Assembly (NCBI GenBank): GCA_015223225.1
Contig: JADFCQ010000004.1
Span: forward strand, 496,001 to 560,000
Direction: 5' to 3'
Origin: Acetobacteraceae bacterium H6797
GTDB taxonomy: Bacteria; Pseudomonadota; Alphaproteobacteria; Acetobacterales; Acetobacteraceae
Length of the DNA stretch: 64,000 nucleotides
Shown: positions 55,829 through 63,769 of the stretch, in pieces
Layout: every line of letters begins with the position of its first letter
Position numbering within the stretch: position 1 is the stretch's first letter
Notes under the pieces: generated by a model
The model's input: the letters and a program-made list of their open reading frames with translations, nothing else
The model's database searches: none
Told to the model about the DNA's origin: nothing
Position numbers and translations under genes: made by a program

Positions 55829-56731
55829 ATGACCACGCAGGACCTGCCGTCGCGGACGGAATTCCATATCCTCGACACGCTCACCCTGAGCGACCGGCAG
55901 TTCCTGCGCGGCGAGGCCGAAGGCGCGCGGACCCAAATCGTCGGCGCGCTGACCCTCGCCCAGCGCCTCACGCCGCAGCCCGTGGTGGTGCTGATGCACG
56001 GCTCAGGCGGCATCGGGCCGAGCGTCGAGCTATGGGCGCGGCAGATCAATGCGGCGGGCTATGCGGCCTTCCTGATCGACGGCTTCACCGGGCGCGGGCT
56101 GGTTTCCGTCTCGGGCGATCAGGCGAAGCTCGGGCGGCTGGCCTTCACGCTCGACATCTATCGCGCGCTGGAGGTGCTGGCGAAGCATCCGGCCGTCGAT
56201 GCCTCGCGCGTCGCGGTGCTGGGCTTCTCGCGCGGCGGCCAGGGCGCGCTCTATTCCGCCATGGCGCGCTTCCACAAGCTCTGGAACCGCAGCGGCGTGA
56301 CGCCGGCCGCGACGCTCGCGGTCTATCCCGATTGCGCCACGCGCTATCTGGAGGATACGGCCATGGTGGACGCGCCCATCCGCGTCTTCCACGGCACGGC
56401 GGATGACATGAACCCCCTCGCCCCCGCCGCCGCGCATGTGGAGCGGCTGAAGGCGGCGGGCTGCGATGCCGAGCTGCTCGAATATCCCGGCGGGCATCAC
56501 GGCTTCGACAATCCGATGGGCAGCGCGGTCTGGACCGACCAGCCGCAGAGCGTGCGCGATTGCACCATCGAGGAGCGCGAGCCGGGCCTGCTCGTCAATG
56601 CCGCGACGGGCCGGCCCTTCACCTATGAGGACCCTTGCGTCGCACGCGGCTCTCACGCCGGGCGCGACGCCGTGATGGGCCCTCAGCTGCGCGAGGACGT
56701 GCTCGCCTATCTGAAGGCCCTGTTCGGCTGA
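55829..56731 (+). CDS. Dienelactone-hydrolase-family alpha/beta hydrolase
   Basis: The 300-residue protein has an alpha/beta-hydrolase fold: VVVLMHGSGGIGPSVELWAR with the oxyanion region, a nucleophile Ser in VLGFSRGGQGALY, the acid region RVFHGTADDMNP and the His in GGHHGFDNP. Ser rather than Cys makes it an esterase-like member of the family. AAGGA lies 9 nt before the ATG at 55829. It lies 26 nt after the binding protein. Confidence 0.88.
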   Translation: MTTQDLPSRTEFHILDTLTLSDRQFLRGEAEGARTQIVGALTLAQRLTPQPVVVLMHGSGGIGPSVELWARQINAAGYAAFLIDGFTGRGLVSVSGDQAKLGRLAFTLDIYRALEVLAKHPAVDASRVAVLGFSRGGQGALYSAMARFHKLWNRSGVTPAATLAVYPDCATRYLEDTAMVDAPIRVFHGTADDMNPLAPAAAHVERLKAAGCDAELLEYPGGHHGFDNPMGSAVWTDQPQSVRDCTIEEREPGLLVNAATGRPFTYEDPCVARGSHAGRDAVMGPQLREDVLAYLKALFG

Positions 56732-56737
56732 AACGCC

Positions 56738-57733
56738 TCAGCCGGTGAGGTTCATCGGCTCCGGCACCCAGAGGAAGCCGTCGCCCGCCTTGGCCACATG
56801 GCCGAGGCCGGGCCAGGGGAAGTGGTAGGAGAGCACTTCGTGCCGGTCGGTCGCCAGCCGGTCGAGCATGCGCACACGGCTCTGGGCGGAAAGCTTCGGG
56901 TCGGTGTCGAAGGAGAATTCCCAGCGCGGCCGCTGCAGCAGCAGGATGTGGTGATGCGCCAGATCGCCGCTATAGACCATCGTGCGGTTGTCGCTGGTGA
57001 TGGCGTAGCAGCTATGGCCGACCGTATGCCCCGGCGTGAAGATCGCGGTGATGCCGGGCGCGACCTCGCCGCCGTCCTTCACCATGATCATGCGGTCGCG
57101 ATAGGCGGAGAGGTTCTTCTTCGCGCCCTCGATGAAGGCCGTCATGAAGGCAGGGCCGCGCTTGTTGTTGTCGTCGGTCCAGTATTTCAGATCGGCCTCT
57201 GTGACGGCGACCTGCGCATTGGGGAAGACGCGGTTGCCAGAGGCATCCACCAGGCCCCAGCAATGGTCGCAATGCGCATGGCTCAGCACCACGAGGTCGA
57301 TCTGCTCGGGCTGGATGCCGGCGGCGCGGAGATTATTCAGCATCTTGCCCGTCGTGGGGCCGAACATCTTGCCGTCCGCCCCCATGCTGTCGCCCATGCC
57401 GGTATCGAAGAGGATAAGCTGACGGCCGGTATTGAGCACCATCACGTTCTGCTCGAGCGTCGCCTCGTCGGGCGGCAGGAAATTGCCTTCGAGCAGGCCG
57501 CGGATCTCGCTCGGTGGCGAAGCGGGAAAGGCCGGCTCGGGCTTGCCGAGCGGCAGGCGGCCGTCGGAAATCACGGTCACCTCATACGCGCCGTGTTTGA
57601 AACGGTACCAGGCCGGCGGAATATTGTTCTGAAAGGGAGCGGCGGCCTGCGCCAGACGCGGTGCGCTCAATAGCGCGGCCCCTCCCGCGGCGCCGGTGAC
57701 GGCGCGCAGCAAGCCACGGCGATCCATCTTCAT
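56738..57733 (-). CDS. Exported metallo-beta-lactamase-fold hydrolase
   Basis: The 331-residue protein starts MKMDRRGLLRAVTGAAGGAA, a Tat-like signal with cleavage near AQA, and is probably periplasmic. The mature part has the zinc motif LSHAHCDHCWGL, GHTVGHSCYAI, VYSGDLAHHH and a final HFPWPGLGHV, as in MBL-fold lactonases and related hydrolases. GGAGG precedes the ATG at 57733. It converges with the dienelactone-hydrolase gene. Substrate unknown. Confidence 0.88.
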   Translation of the reverse strand: MKMDRRGLLRAVTGAAGGAALLSAPRLAQAAAPFQNNIPPAWYRFKHGAYEVTVISDGRLPLGKPEPAFPASPPSEIRGLLEGNFLPPDEATLEQNVMVLNTGRQLILFDTGMGDSMGADGKMFGPTTGKMLNNLRAAGIQPEQIDLVVLSHAHCDHCWGLVDASGNRVFPNAQVAVTEADLKYWTDDNNKRGPAFMTAFIEGAKKNLSAYRDRMIMVKDGGEVAPGITAIFTPGHTVGHSCYAITSDNRTMVYSGDLAHHHILLLQRPRWEFSFDTDPKLSAQSRVRMLDRLATDRHEVLSYHFPWPGLGHVAKAGDGFLWVPEPMNLTG

Positions 57734-57899
57734 GGTCGTGTTCCTCCAGGCTTTCGTTATTGGGCGCCGCGGCGCATGCCTGACGGTGGCCCGAGGAGGA
57801 CCGATGCACAGGCACGAAGCACGGCACCACGCGCGCTGGATAACATCGCCAAGGCCGCCCCCTCGATCACAAGCAGGGGCGCGACCGGAGAGCGGAATT

Positions 57900-58622
57900 T
57901 CAGCCCTCGGCTTCCTCGTAGAGCCTGCCTGTCTCGGCGCAGATCTCATCGAGGCGGCGGCCCGCCTGCCAGGGGGCCATTTCGGCGGGCTTGGTGACGC
58001 CGGGAAGCTGGCGCGGGCATTCCTCGATCTCGCCGATCACCTGGCGCACGGGGATGAGCGCCGTCCAGGCCGGATGCGCGTAATCCTCCTCGTCATCATG
58101 CACGTGCACGTCACGGATCTTGCCCGAAGCCTGCTCCATCGTCATGCGCACGAAGCTGGTCGCCTTGGCCTCCTGCTTCGTCGTCTCGCGCATCAGCTTG
58201 GAACGGCCGGGGAAGAAGCGGTCGAGGAAGGTGTCGATCAGACGGTTCTTCTCCGCCTCGTCCTCGACGAGTTGCGCCGTGCCATAGGCCATGACGGAGC
58301 GGTAGTTGATCGAGTGGTTGAAGCCGCAACGCGCGAGCACGATGGCGTCCATATGCGTCACGGTCACGCAGACGGGAATGCCCTTGGACTGCGCGCGCAG
58401 CATGCGGCTGGCGGAGGAGCCGTGCCAGATCAGGTCATCGCCCTCGCGCCAGAAGGCCGTCGGCGTGCAATAGGGCTGGCCGTCGATCACATAGGCGATG
58501 TGGCAGAGCATGGCGGCATCGAGAATGTCATAGACCGTCGCCTTGTCGTATTTGCCCCGCTGCGGGCGGCGGACGACCTTGTTGCGCTTGGTGACGGGGA
58601 AGCTGTCGACGGTCTCGGACAT
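57900..58622 (-). CDS. Pyridoxamine 5'-phosphate oxidase-like flavin-binding protein
   Basis: The 240-residue protein shows the split-barrel pattern of the PPOX/nitroreductase-like NimA group: AAMLCHIAYVIDGQPYCTPT, FWREGDDLIWHGSSASRMLR, VCVTVTHMDAIVLARCGFNH, and MAYGTAQLVEDEAEK. Such proteins bind FMN, F420 or heme. The ATG at 58622 with GGAG 5 nt upstream is chosen. It is divergent from a MocR gene with repeated boxes between. Confidence 0.86.
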   Translation of the reverse strand: MSETVDSFPVTKRNKVVRRPQRGKYDKATVYDILDAAMLCHIAYVIDGQPYCTPTAFWREGDDLIWHGSSASRMLRAQSKGIPVCVTVTHMDAIVLARCGFNHSINYRSVMAYGTAQLVEDEAEKNRLIDTFLDRFFPGRSKLMRETTKQEAKATSFVRMTMEQASGKIRDVHVHDDEEDYAHPAWTALIPVRQVIGEIEECPRQLPGVTKPAEMAPWQAGRRLDEICAETGRLYEEAEG

Positions 58623-58685
58623 GATGGCTCCGGAGGGCATGGCGGTAGGCTGCCAGGAAAGCGCGGCGGAGCGGTTTCTTTGAAG

Positions 58686-58771
58686 GACCAATCCTGGCGC
58701 ATCCGGCCAGACCAATTTCCGGCGATTGGTCGGGCGATTGGCGCTTCAGGCGGGCGGCGCGCTGGTCCAAT
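58686..58771. promoter_or_regulatory. Repeated GACCAAT boxes between the flavoprotein and MocR genes
   Basis: GACCAAT occurs at 58686-58692 and 58710-58716, ATTGGTC at 58725-58731, ATTGG at 58737-58741 and TGGTCCAAT at 58763-58771. Boxes two and three form a perfect inverted repeat with an 8-nt spacer; box one is a direct repeat 24 nt upstream. The direct-plus-inverted layout is as known for MocR/PdxR operators. Confidence 0.65.
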
Positions 58772-58780
58772 CTGCCATTC

Positions 58781-60265
58781 ATGCCGACGCCTTCGCCCGA
58801 TTGGTCCGACCTGCTGCCCCTCGCCATCGACCGGGCGGCGCCGCAGACCATCTATCGCCAGCTCTATCTCGCCCTGCGCGGGCTGATGCTCGACGGCACA
58901 TTGCCCGCCGGCAGCCGCCTCCCGCCCTCGCGCGCCCTGGCGGCAAAGCTGGGCATCGCGCGGAGTTCGGTCGTCGGCGTCTATGAGCAATTGCTGGCCG
59001 AGGGCTATGTGGAGGGCAGAACGGGCGCGGGCACCTTCGTCGCCCCTTCCCTGCCGGAGCAGCCGGAGCCGCCGCAGCCCGGCCCCGCCGCCGAGGCGCC
59101 CCCGCCGCCGCCCGCCGTGGCCCGCTATGCGCCGCATCTGCCCGATCCGGGGCAGTTCAGCCCCCTGCCCTTCAATACGGGCCGCACCTCGATCGACGAG
59201 CGGTCCTTCCAGATCTGGCGGGGCCTGGCCCTCGCGCAATGGCGCGTGCCGGATCAGCACCAGCTCGGCTATGCCGATCCGCGCGGCCTGCCCCGGCTGC
59301 GCGAGGCGGTGGCGCGCTATCTGCGGGCGGCGCGGGCGGTGCATTGCGAGCCGGAGCAGATCCTCATCCTCAACGGCGTGCAGCAGGCGATCGACCTCGT
59401 CGCCAAGGTGCTGGTGGAGCCCGGCGACCCCGTCTGGGTGGAAGACCCGGCCTATCCCGCCATGCGCTCGGCCATGCAGACGGCCCGCGCGCGGATCGTG
59501 CCCGTGCCGGTGGATGAGCACGGGATGGTGGTGCAGGAAGGGGTCAAGGCGGCGCCCGTCGCGCGCCTCGCCTATGTCACCCCCTCGCATCAATACCCGC
59601 TGGGGCATGTGCTCTCCATGGCGCGGCGGACGGAGCTGCTGGCCTGGGCGCGCGAGGCCCATGCCTGGATCATCGAGGACGATTACGACAGCGAATTCCG
59701 CTATGCCGGGCGCCCGCTCGCCTCCTTGCAGGGCATCGACCGCGACAATCGCGTCATCTATCTCGGCACGCTCAGCAAGGTTCTCTTCCCCGGCCTTCGG
59801 CTCGGCTATGCCGTCGTGCCGCCGGAGTTGCTGCCGGCGATGACGGCGGCGCGTTACCTGACCGACCGGCACCCGCCCGCCATGGCCGAGGCGATGGTGG
59901 CCGATTTCATCGAGCAGGGGCATTTCGCAGGCCATCTCCGGCGTATGCGGGCGCATTACAAGGCGGCGCGGGACGGGCTGCTGACGGCCCTCGAGGCGCG
60001 GCTGGGCGGGGCGCTGACCATCGCGCCGCCCGACCAGGGCATGCATGTGCTGGCCTATCTGGGGCCGTCGCTGCTGGCGCGGGGCATGACCGACCAGTCC
60101 CTCTCCGCCGCCGCCCGGGCAAAGGGAGTGATGCTGCGGCCCATCAGCCCACTTTTCTCCGCCGCGCCGCCACGGCAGGGCTTCATGCTCGGCTTCACCG
60201 GCCACGCGCCGCATGCGCTGCGGGCGGCGGTGGAGAAGCTCGTGCCGCTGCTGCATGCGGCCTGA
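58781..60265 (+). CDS. MocR/PdxR-type GntR regulator with aminotransferase domain
   Basis: The 494-residue protein has an N-terminal GntR winged helix (APQTIYRQLYLALRGLMLDG then PSRALAAKLGIARSSVVGVY), a Pro-rich linker near 92-112, and an aminotransferase-like domain with ILILNGVQQAIDLVAKVL, DPAYPAMRSAMQ, WIIEDDYDSEFRY and the PLP lysine in GTLSKVLFPGLRLGY. It faces the flavoprotein gene across repeated GACCAAT boxes, likely its operator. Whether it is a true PdxR is not proven. Confidence 0.92.
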   Translation: MPTPSPDWSDLLPLAIDRAAPQTIYRQLYLALRGLMLDGTLPAGSRLPPSRALAAKLGIARSSVVGVYEQLLAEGYVEGRTGAGTFVAPSLPEQPEPPQPGPAAEAPPPPPAVARYAPHLPDPGQFSPLPFNTGRTSIDERSFQIWRGLALAQWRVPDQHQLGYADPRGLPRLREAVARYLRAARAVHCEPEQILILNGVQQAIDLVAKVLVEPGDPVWVEDPAYPAMRSAMQTARARIVPVPVDEHGMVVQEGVKAAPVARLAYVTPSHQYPLGHVLSMARRTELLAWAREAHAWIIEDDYDSEFRYAGRPLASLQGIDRDNRVIYLGTLSKVLFPGLRLGYAVVPPELLPAMTAARYLTDRHPPAMAEAMVADFIEQGHFAGHLRRMRAHYKAARDGLLTALEARLGGALTIAPPDQGMHVLAYLGPSLLARGMTDQSLSAAARAKGVMLRPISPLFSAAPPRQGFMLGFTGHAPHALRAAVEKLVPLLHAA

Positions 60266-60303
60266 AATTTGCTTCTCCCGGGCAAGTTCCGAGGAGACGA
60301 CAC

Positions 60304-61263
60304 ATGAGCGAGCGGATTCCGACCATCGATTTCTCCCCTTTCCTGAACGGCGACGCCGCCGCGCAGGCCAAGGTGGCGAGCGCCCTGGGGGAGACATTCG
60401 AGCGCTACGGCTTCGTCTCCCTCATCGGCCATGGGATGGACCTCAGCGCCATCGCCGGCGCCTTCGCCACCGCCGAGGCCTTCTTCGCCCTGCCCGAGGA
60501 GGAGAAGCGCCTGGTGCAGGACAAGCGGAACAACCGCGGCTATGTGCCGATGTTCGACAGCCAGGAGCCGGGCAAGAAGCCCTCCGGCCAGGAGGCCTTC
60601 AGCATCGGCCATCCCACCCGCCCGGCCGACCCCAAGCTTCAGGCCTTGCCCTTCCATGCGGTGACGCCCATCCCCGCCCGGCCCGAGGGGTTCGAGGCCG
60701 CGCTGCATGCCTGCTACGGGACGATGTTCACCCTCGGCGAGCAGATCCTTCGCGCCGTCGCCATGCATCTCGGCCGCGACCCCGGCTTCTTCGCGGAGAT
60801 GTCGCGCGAGACCTATTCCAACATGCGCATCATCCATTACCCGCCGAAGGAGCAGGTGGCCGAGGTCACCGATGTCGGCGTGCGGGCGCATGTCGACGAG
60901 GGGCTCATCACCCTTCTCATCCAGGACATGAATGGCGGGCTCTCGGTGCAGGGACCGGGCGACGTCTGGCTGCCGGTGGTGCCCGATCCGCAGGCGATCG
61001 TCGTCAATGTGGGCAAGCTGCTGCGCCGCTGGACCAATGGGCGCTTCAACGCGGCGCTGCATCAGGTGGTGAACAGCTCAGGGCGGGAGCGCTACTCCAT
61101 CCCGCTCTTCGTCCACCCCTCCTACAACACAGTGATCGATCCGATGACACTGGTGGGGGAGGCGCCGAAGGGCGAGGAATTCACCCCCATTGTCGCCGGC
61201 GAGCAGGTCTTCGCGAATTTCCTGGCGCGCCGCCCGAGCTGGAAGCTCGAAGCGGCGGTATGA
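60304..61263 (+). CDS. 2-oxoglutarate/Fe(II)-dependent oxygenase (isopenicillin N synthase-like)
   Basis: The 319-residue enzyme has the DIOX_N start (IPTIDFSPFLNGDA, YGFVSLIGHGMD), and the iron ligands H196, D198 (VRAHVDEGLITLL) and H253 (AALHQVV), with R263-Y-S265 for 2-oxoglutarate. It would hydroxylate or oxidise a small molecule. GAGGAG precedes the ATG. Its stop is directly beside the stop of the convergent TerB gene (TGA/TCA, no gap). It follows the MocR gene by 38 nt. Confidence 0.92.
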   Translation: MSERIPTIDFSPFLNGDAAAQAKVASALGETFERYGFVSLIGHGMDLSAIAGAFATAEAFFALPEEEKRLVQDKRNNRGYVPMFDSQEPGKKPSGQEAFSIGHPTRPADPKLQALPFHAVTPIPARPEGFEAALHACYGTMFTLGEQILRAVAMHLGRDPGFFAEMSRETYSNMRIIHYPPKEQVAEVTDVGVRAHVDEGLITLLIQDMNGGLSVQGPGDVWLPVVPDPQAIVVNVGKLLRRWTNGRFNAALHQVVNSSGRERYSIPLFVHPSYNTVIDPMTLVGEAPKGEEFTPIVAGEQVFANFLARRPSWKLEAAV

Positions 61264-62034
61264 TCAGGCGGCCGCGGCGGCATCCGCCTGGCGGTCGAGA
61301 TGGGCGACCAGGTCGGGCGGCAGCTTGAGCCGATGCGCGAGGGCCTGGAGATAGGCGCGCTCGGCCGGGTCATCCGGGTCCACCGCCAGGCGGGACACCA
61401 GGTAGAGTTCCGAGGCCTGTTCCTGCGTGCCGGCCGATGCCGCGACCTCGCTGACGCCGATGGGCGAATCGAGCGTGTCGAAGACGAAGGCCTTGGCCTC
61501 GGCATCGAGCCCCGCTTCCTCCACCTGCGCGAAGATGCGACGGCGCTCCTCGCCGTCGATATGGCCATCGGCCCGGGCCGCGCCGATCATGGCGCGGATC
61601 AGCGCGAGTTCGAAAGCCTCGCCATTGGCGGCGGGGGTGGCGCCGGGCAGGAAGCGGTTATCGACCGCCTCCGCATCGCGCGGCGTGGCTGCCGGGGCCG
61701 AGGCGGGCTGGCGCCCCTCCTGCCAGTTGCGGAAGGCTCGGTCGGCCAGGGCGCCGAGCAGGGCCGCGCCGCCATGGCTCAGCATGCCGCCGCCCTTCTT
61801 CTTCTTGCCGCCGACCAGCAGCGAGAGCAGCCCGCCGGCCGCCGCGGCACCCGCGAGGCCGCCCATGCCGCCGCCCTTGCCGAGCACCTGCTTGGCCGTA
61901 TCGGCCATGCCGCCGAAACTCGAAGGCGAGGTCCATGGAGAGCCGCCCTGGGAGGGGGCCTGCGCGGGCATATGGGAGCCTGGCGCCTTACCGGCACCGA
62001 GGAAGCGGTTCAGCAGAGCCTGTGCGTCGATCAT
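61264..62034 (-). CDS. DUF533/TerB-domain protein
   Basis: The 256-residue protein has an N-terminal segment (MIDAQALLNRFLGAG), a Gly-rich hydrophobic stretch (GGMGGLAGAAAAGGLLSLLV) ending in KKKKGGG, and a C-terminal TerB-like helical domain (ALIRAMIGAARADGHIDGEE, then FDTLDSPIGV). The acidic DGHIDGEE is typical of TerB metal-binding proteins. A start at 62040 is also possible. Role unknown, possibly membrane-associated stress response. Confidence 0.85.
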   Translation of the reverse strand: MIDAQALLNRFLGAGKAPGSHMPAQAPSQGGSPWTSPSSFGGMADTAKQVLGKGGGMGGLAGAAAAGGLLSLLVGGKKKKGGGMLSHGGAALLGALADRAFRNWQEGRQPASAPAATPRDAEAVDNRFLPGATPAANGEAFELALIRAMIGAARADGHIDGEERRRIFAQVEEAGLDAEAKAFVFDTLDSPIGVSEVAASAGTQEQASELYLVSRLAVDPDDPAERAYLQALAHRLKLPPDLVAHLDRQADAAAAA

Positions 62035-62101
62035 GGGCATCACATCGGGTGTCCGATAGATGTCCACAAGATTGCTGAAACTTCACGTTACGCGAAAAGC
62101 A

Positions 62102-62836
62102 TCAGTCTTCCCCACCCAGCAGCGCCGCCAAAGCGGGCGAGAGGCCGAGGCTGGCCCGGCCCTGCGGCGCGGCCAGGCTGCCGGCGGTGGCGCGGGGCAG
62201 GCCGAGGGAGACGAGCATCTCCGCCGTCTTCACCGCGCAGGCGATGCCGTCGAGCAGCGGCACCTTCACCTGGGGTTGCAACACCGCCGCCATACCGGCC
62301 AGGGCCGCACCGCCCATGACAACCGCATCGGCGCCATCCGCCACGAGCTTCTCGATCCCCGCCAGCACCTTGGCCCGCGCGCCCGAAGGGTCGGCCAGGG
62401 CGCCCTGGGGCGTGGTATCGACGCCCAGCAGGCCCGAGAGGCGCGAGGTGAGCCCATGCCGGGCGATCAGCTCGCGATAGGTCTCGACGCCGCCGAAGGT
62501 GACGAGCCCGAAGCGCCCGGCCACCAGGCAGGCGGTGAAACAGGCGGCTTCCGTCATCCCCACCACCGGGCAGGGCATCATCTGCCGCGCGGCTTCCAGT
62601 GCCGTGTCATGGCTGACGGCCAGCACCACGGCATCCACCGCCCCGGCATGCTCGGCCAGGAGTTCCAGCAGGGCATGGGCCGCGATGGCATTCTCGGTGC
62701 GGGTGGAAATCACCGCCGGGCCGAAACGCGGCGTGGCGGGGACGATCTCGTGGCCCGGCGCCGCCTTGCGCGCGGCCTCGGCGCAAAGCTCGGTGATGGC
62801 GACGGTCGTATTGGCATTGGCGACGAGAATGCGCAT
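62102..62836 (-). CDS. Asp/Glu/hydantoin racemase-family protein, catalytic Cys not conserved
   Basis: The 244-residue protein fits the family: MRILVANANTTVAITELCAE, RTENAIAAHALLELL, GMTEAACFTACLVAGRFGLV and PLLDGIACAVKTAEML. Known hydantoin/allantoin racemases use two cysteines, in ACFDDPGL-type and VLGCAGM-type motifs. Here the matching segments read AVSHDTAL and VMGGAAL, with neither cysteine. The protein may belong to a non-racemase branch. It is followed, upstream on the same strand, by the TauD-like gene 3 nt away. Confidence 0.82.
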   Translation of the reverse strand: MRILVANANTTVAITELCAEAARKAAPGHEIVPATPRFGPAVISTRTENAIAAHALLELLAEHAGAVDAVVLAVSHDTALEAARQMMPCPVVGMTEAACFTACLVAGRFGLVTFGGVETYRELIARHGLTSRLSGLLGVDTTPQGALADPSGARAKVLAGIEKLVADGADAVVMGGAALAGMAAVLQPQVKVPLLDGIACAVKTAEMLVSLGLPRATAGSLAAPQGRASLGLSPALAALLGGED

Positions 62837-62839
62837 CGC

Positions 62840-63643
62840 TCAGCCCCCCACTTCGTCGCCGGGTGCCGCGCTGGGCGCCCCGAGGCGCGAGACGGCCATT
62901 CGCAAAGGCTGCACCAGCAGGGCCTCCTCGAGCTTCGCCCCCGGCTCGGCCAGTTGCGGCCAGACGAGGAAGGGGTTGAGACAGAGCATATCCCCCGCGC
63001 GAAGCGTGACGCGCAGCGGCAGGCTGGGGTCGGCGCAGACGGCGGCGAGCGGCACCAGCGGCCCGCGCGAGCCCTTGCCCGGGTCGAAACGCCCCGAGAA
63101 GGTGCCACCCTGCAGGCTGAAGACCGAGGGCCCCTGCCCCGCCTCGTCCATCGGGCGGTAGAGCCGCTCCAGCGCCGGCCGATCGGCGAGCATCAGCGCG
63201 TTATGCGCGGCCCCGGCCGAGACCAGGGTAAGCTCCACCGTGGCGATGGCGGCGATGAGGAAAATGTCGCAATCGGGCACGCCGCCACCAGCGGGATGCG
63301 CTTCCCGAAGCGGCTGGCCCAGCGCGCCGCCGAGGGCGCCGAGCGTGGCGGCCGCCTCCGCCGCGCCCTGCCCCGGCAGCCCGCGCAGCAGCACCATGCC
63401 CTGGCCGTGGTCGCAACGCTCGACGATCTGCGCCAGCACCGGCGCCAGCGCCTCGGGCACCTCGGCGCCGGGGGCGGCGATCATGGCACCGATGGCGGCG
63501 GCGGCCTCGGCGCCCAGGGGCAGCATCCAATCGGAAGGATCGAGCCCATCGGCCTGCCACACATGCGGGCCGAGTTGCGGCACGATGCGCCGCTGGGAGC
63601 CGGTATGCGGGGGTATCGACGCGGAAGGGGGAGTATCGCTCAT
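62840..63643 (-). CDS. TauD/TfdA-like protein without the iron triad
   Basis: The 267-residue protein follows the TauD scaffold: VWQADGLDPSDWMLPLGAEA, GMVLLRGLPG, LVSAGAAHNALMLADRPALE, LYRPMDEAGQGPSVFSLQGG, and LRAGDMLCLNPFLVWP. Where active relatives have HTD before a GCDVL-like segment this reads GVPDCDIF, and the distal His after the LNN segment is replaced (NPFLVWP). It therefore looks like a degenerate or repurposed oxygenase. It is 3 nt from the racemase-like gene and likely co-translated. Confidence 0.7.
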   Translation of the reverse strand: MSDTPPSASIPPHTGSQRRIVPQLGPHVWQADGLDPSDWMLPLGAEAAAAIGAMIAAPGAEVPEALAPVLAQIVERCDHGQGMVLLRGLPGQGAAEAAATLGALGGALGQPLREAHPAGGGVPDCDIFLIAAIATVELTLVSAGAAHNALMLADRPALERLYRPMDEAGQGPSVFSLQGGTFSGRFDPGKGSRGPLVPLAAVCADPSLPLRVTLRAGDMLCLNPFLVWPQLAEPGAKLEEALLVQPLRMAVSRLGAPSAAPGDEVGG

Positions 63644-63769
63644 GCCGCCAGCCTAGAGCCTGATGCCTCGCCGCGTAATCGCAGAAAGGCGTGACGGGCG
63701 CGGCCCTTGCCCAATGCCCACCCCGGTTGCAGCCTGTCGCAAAGGCTTCACTCTGGAGAAATCGCCGCC

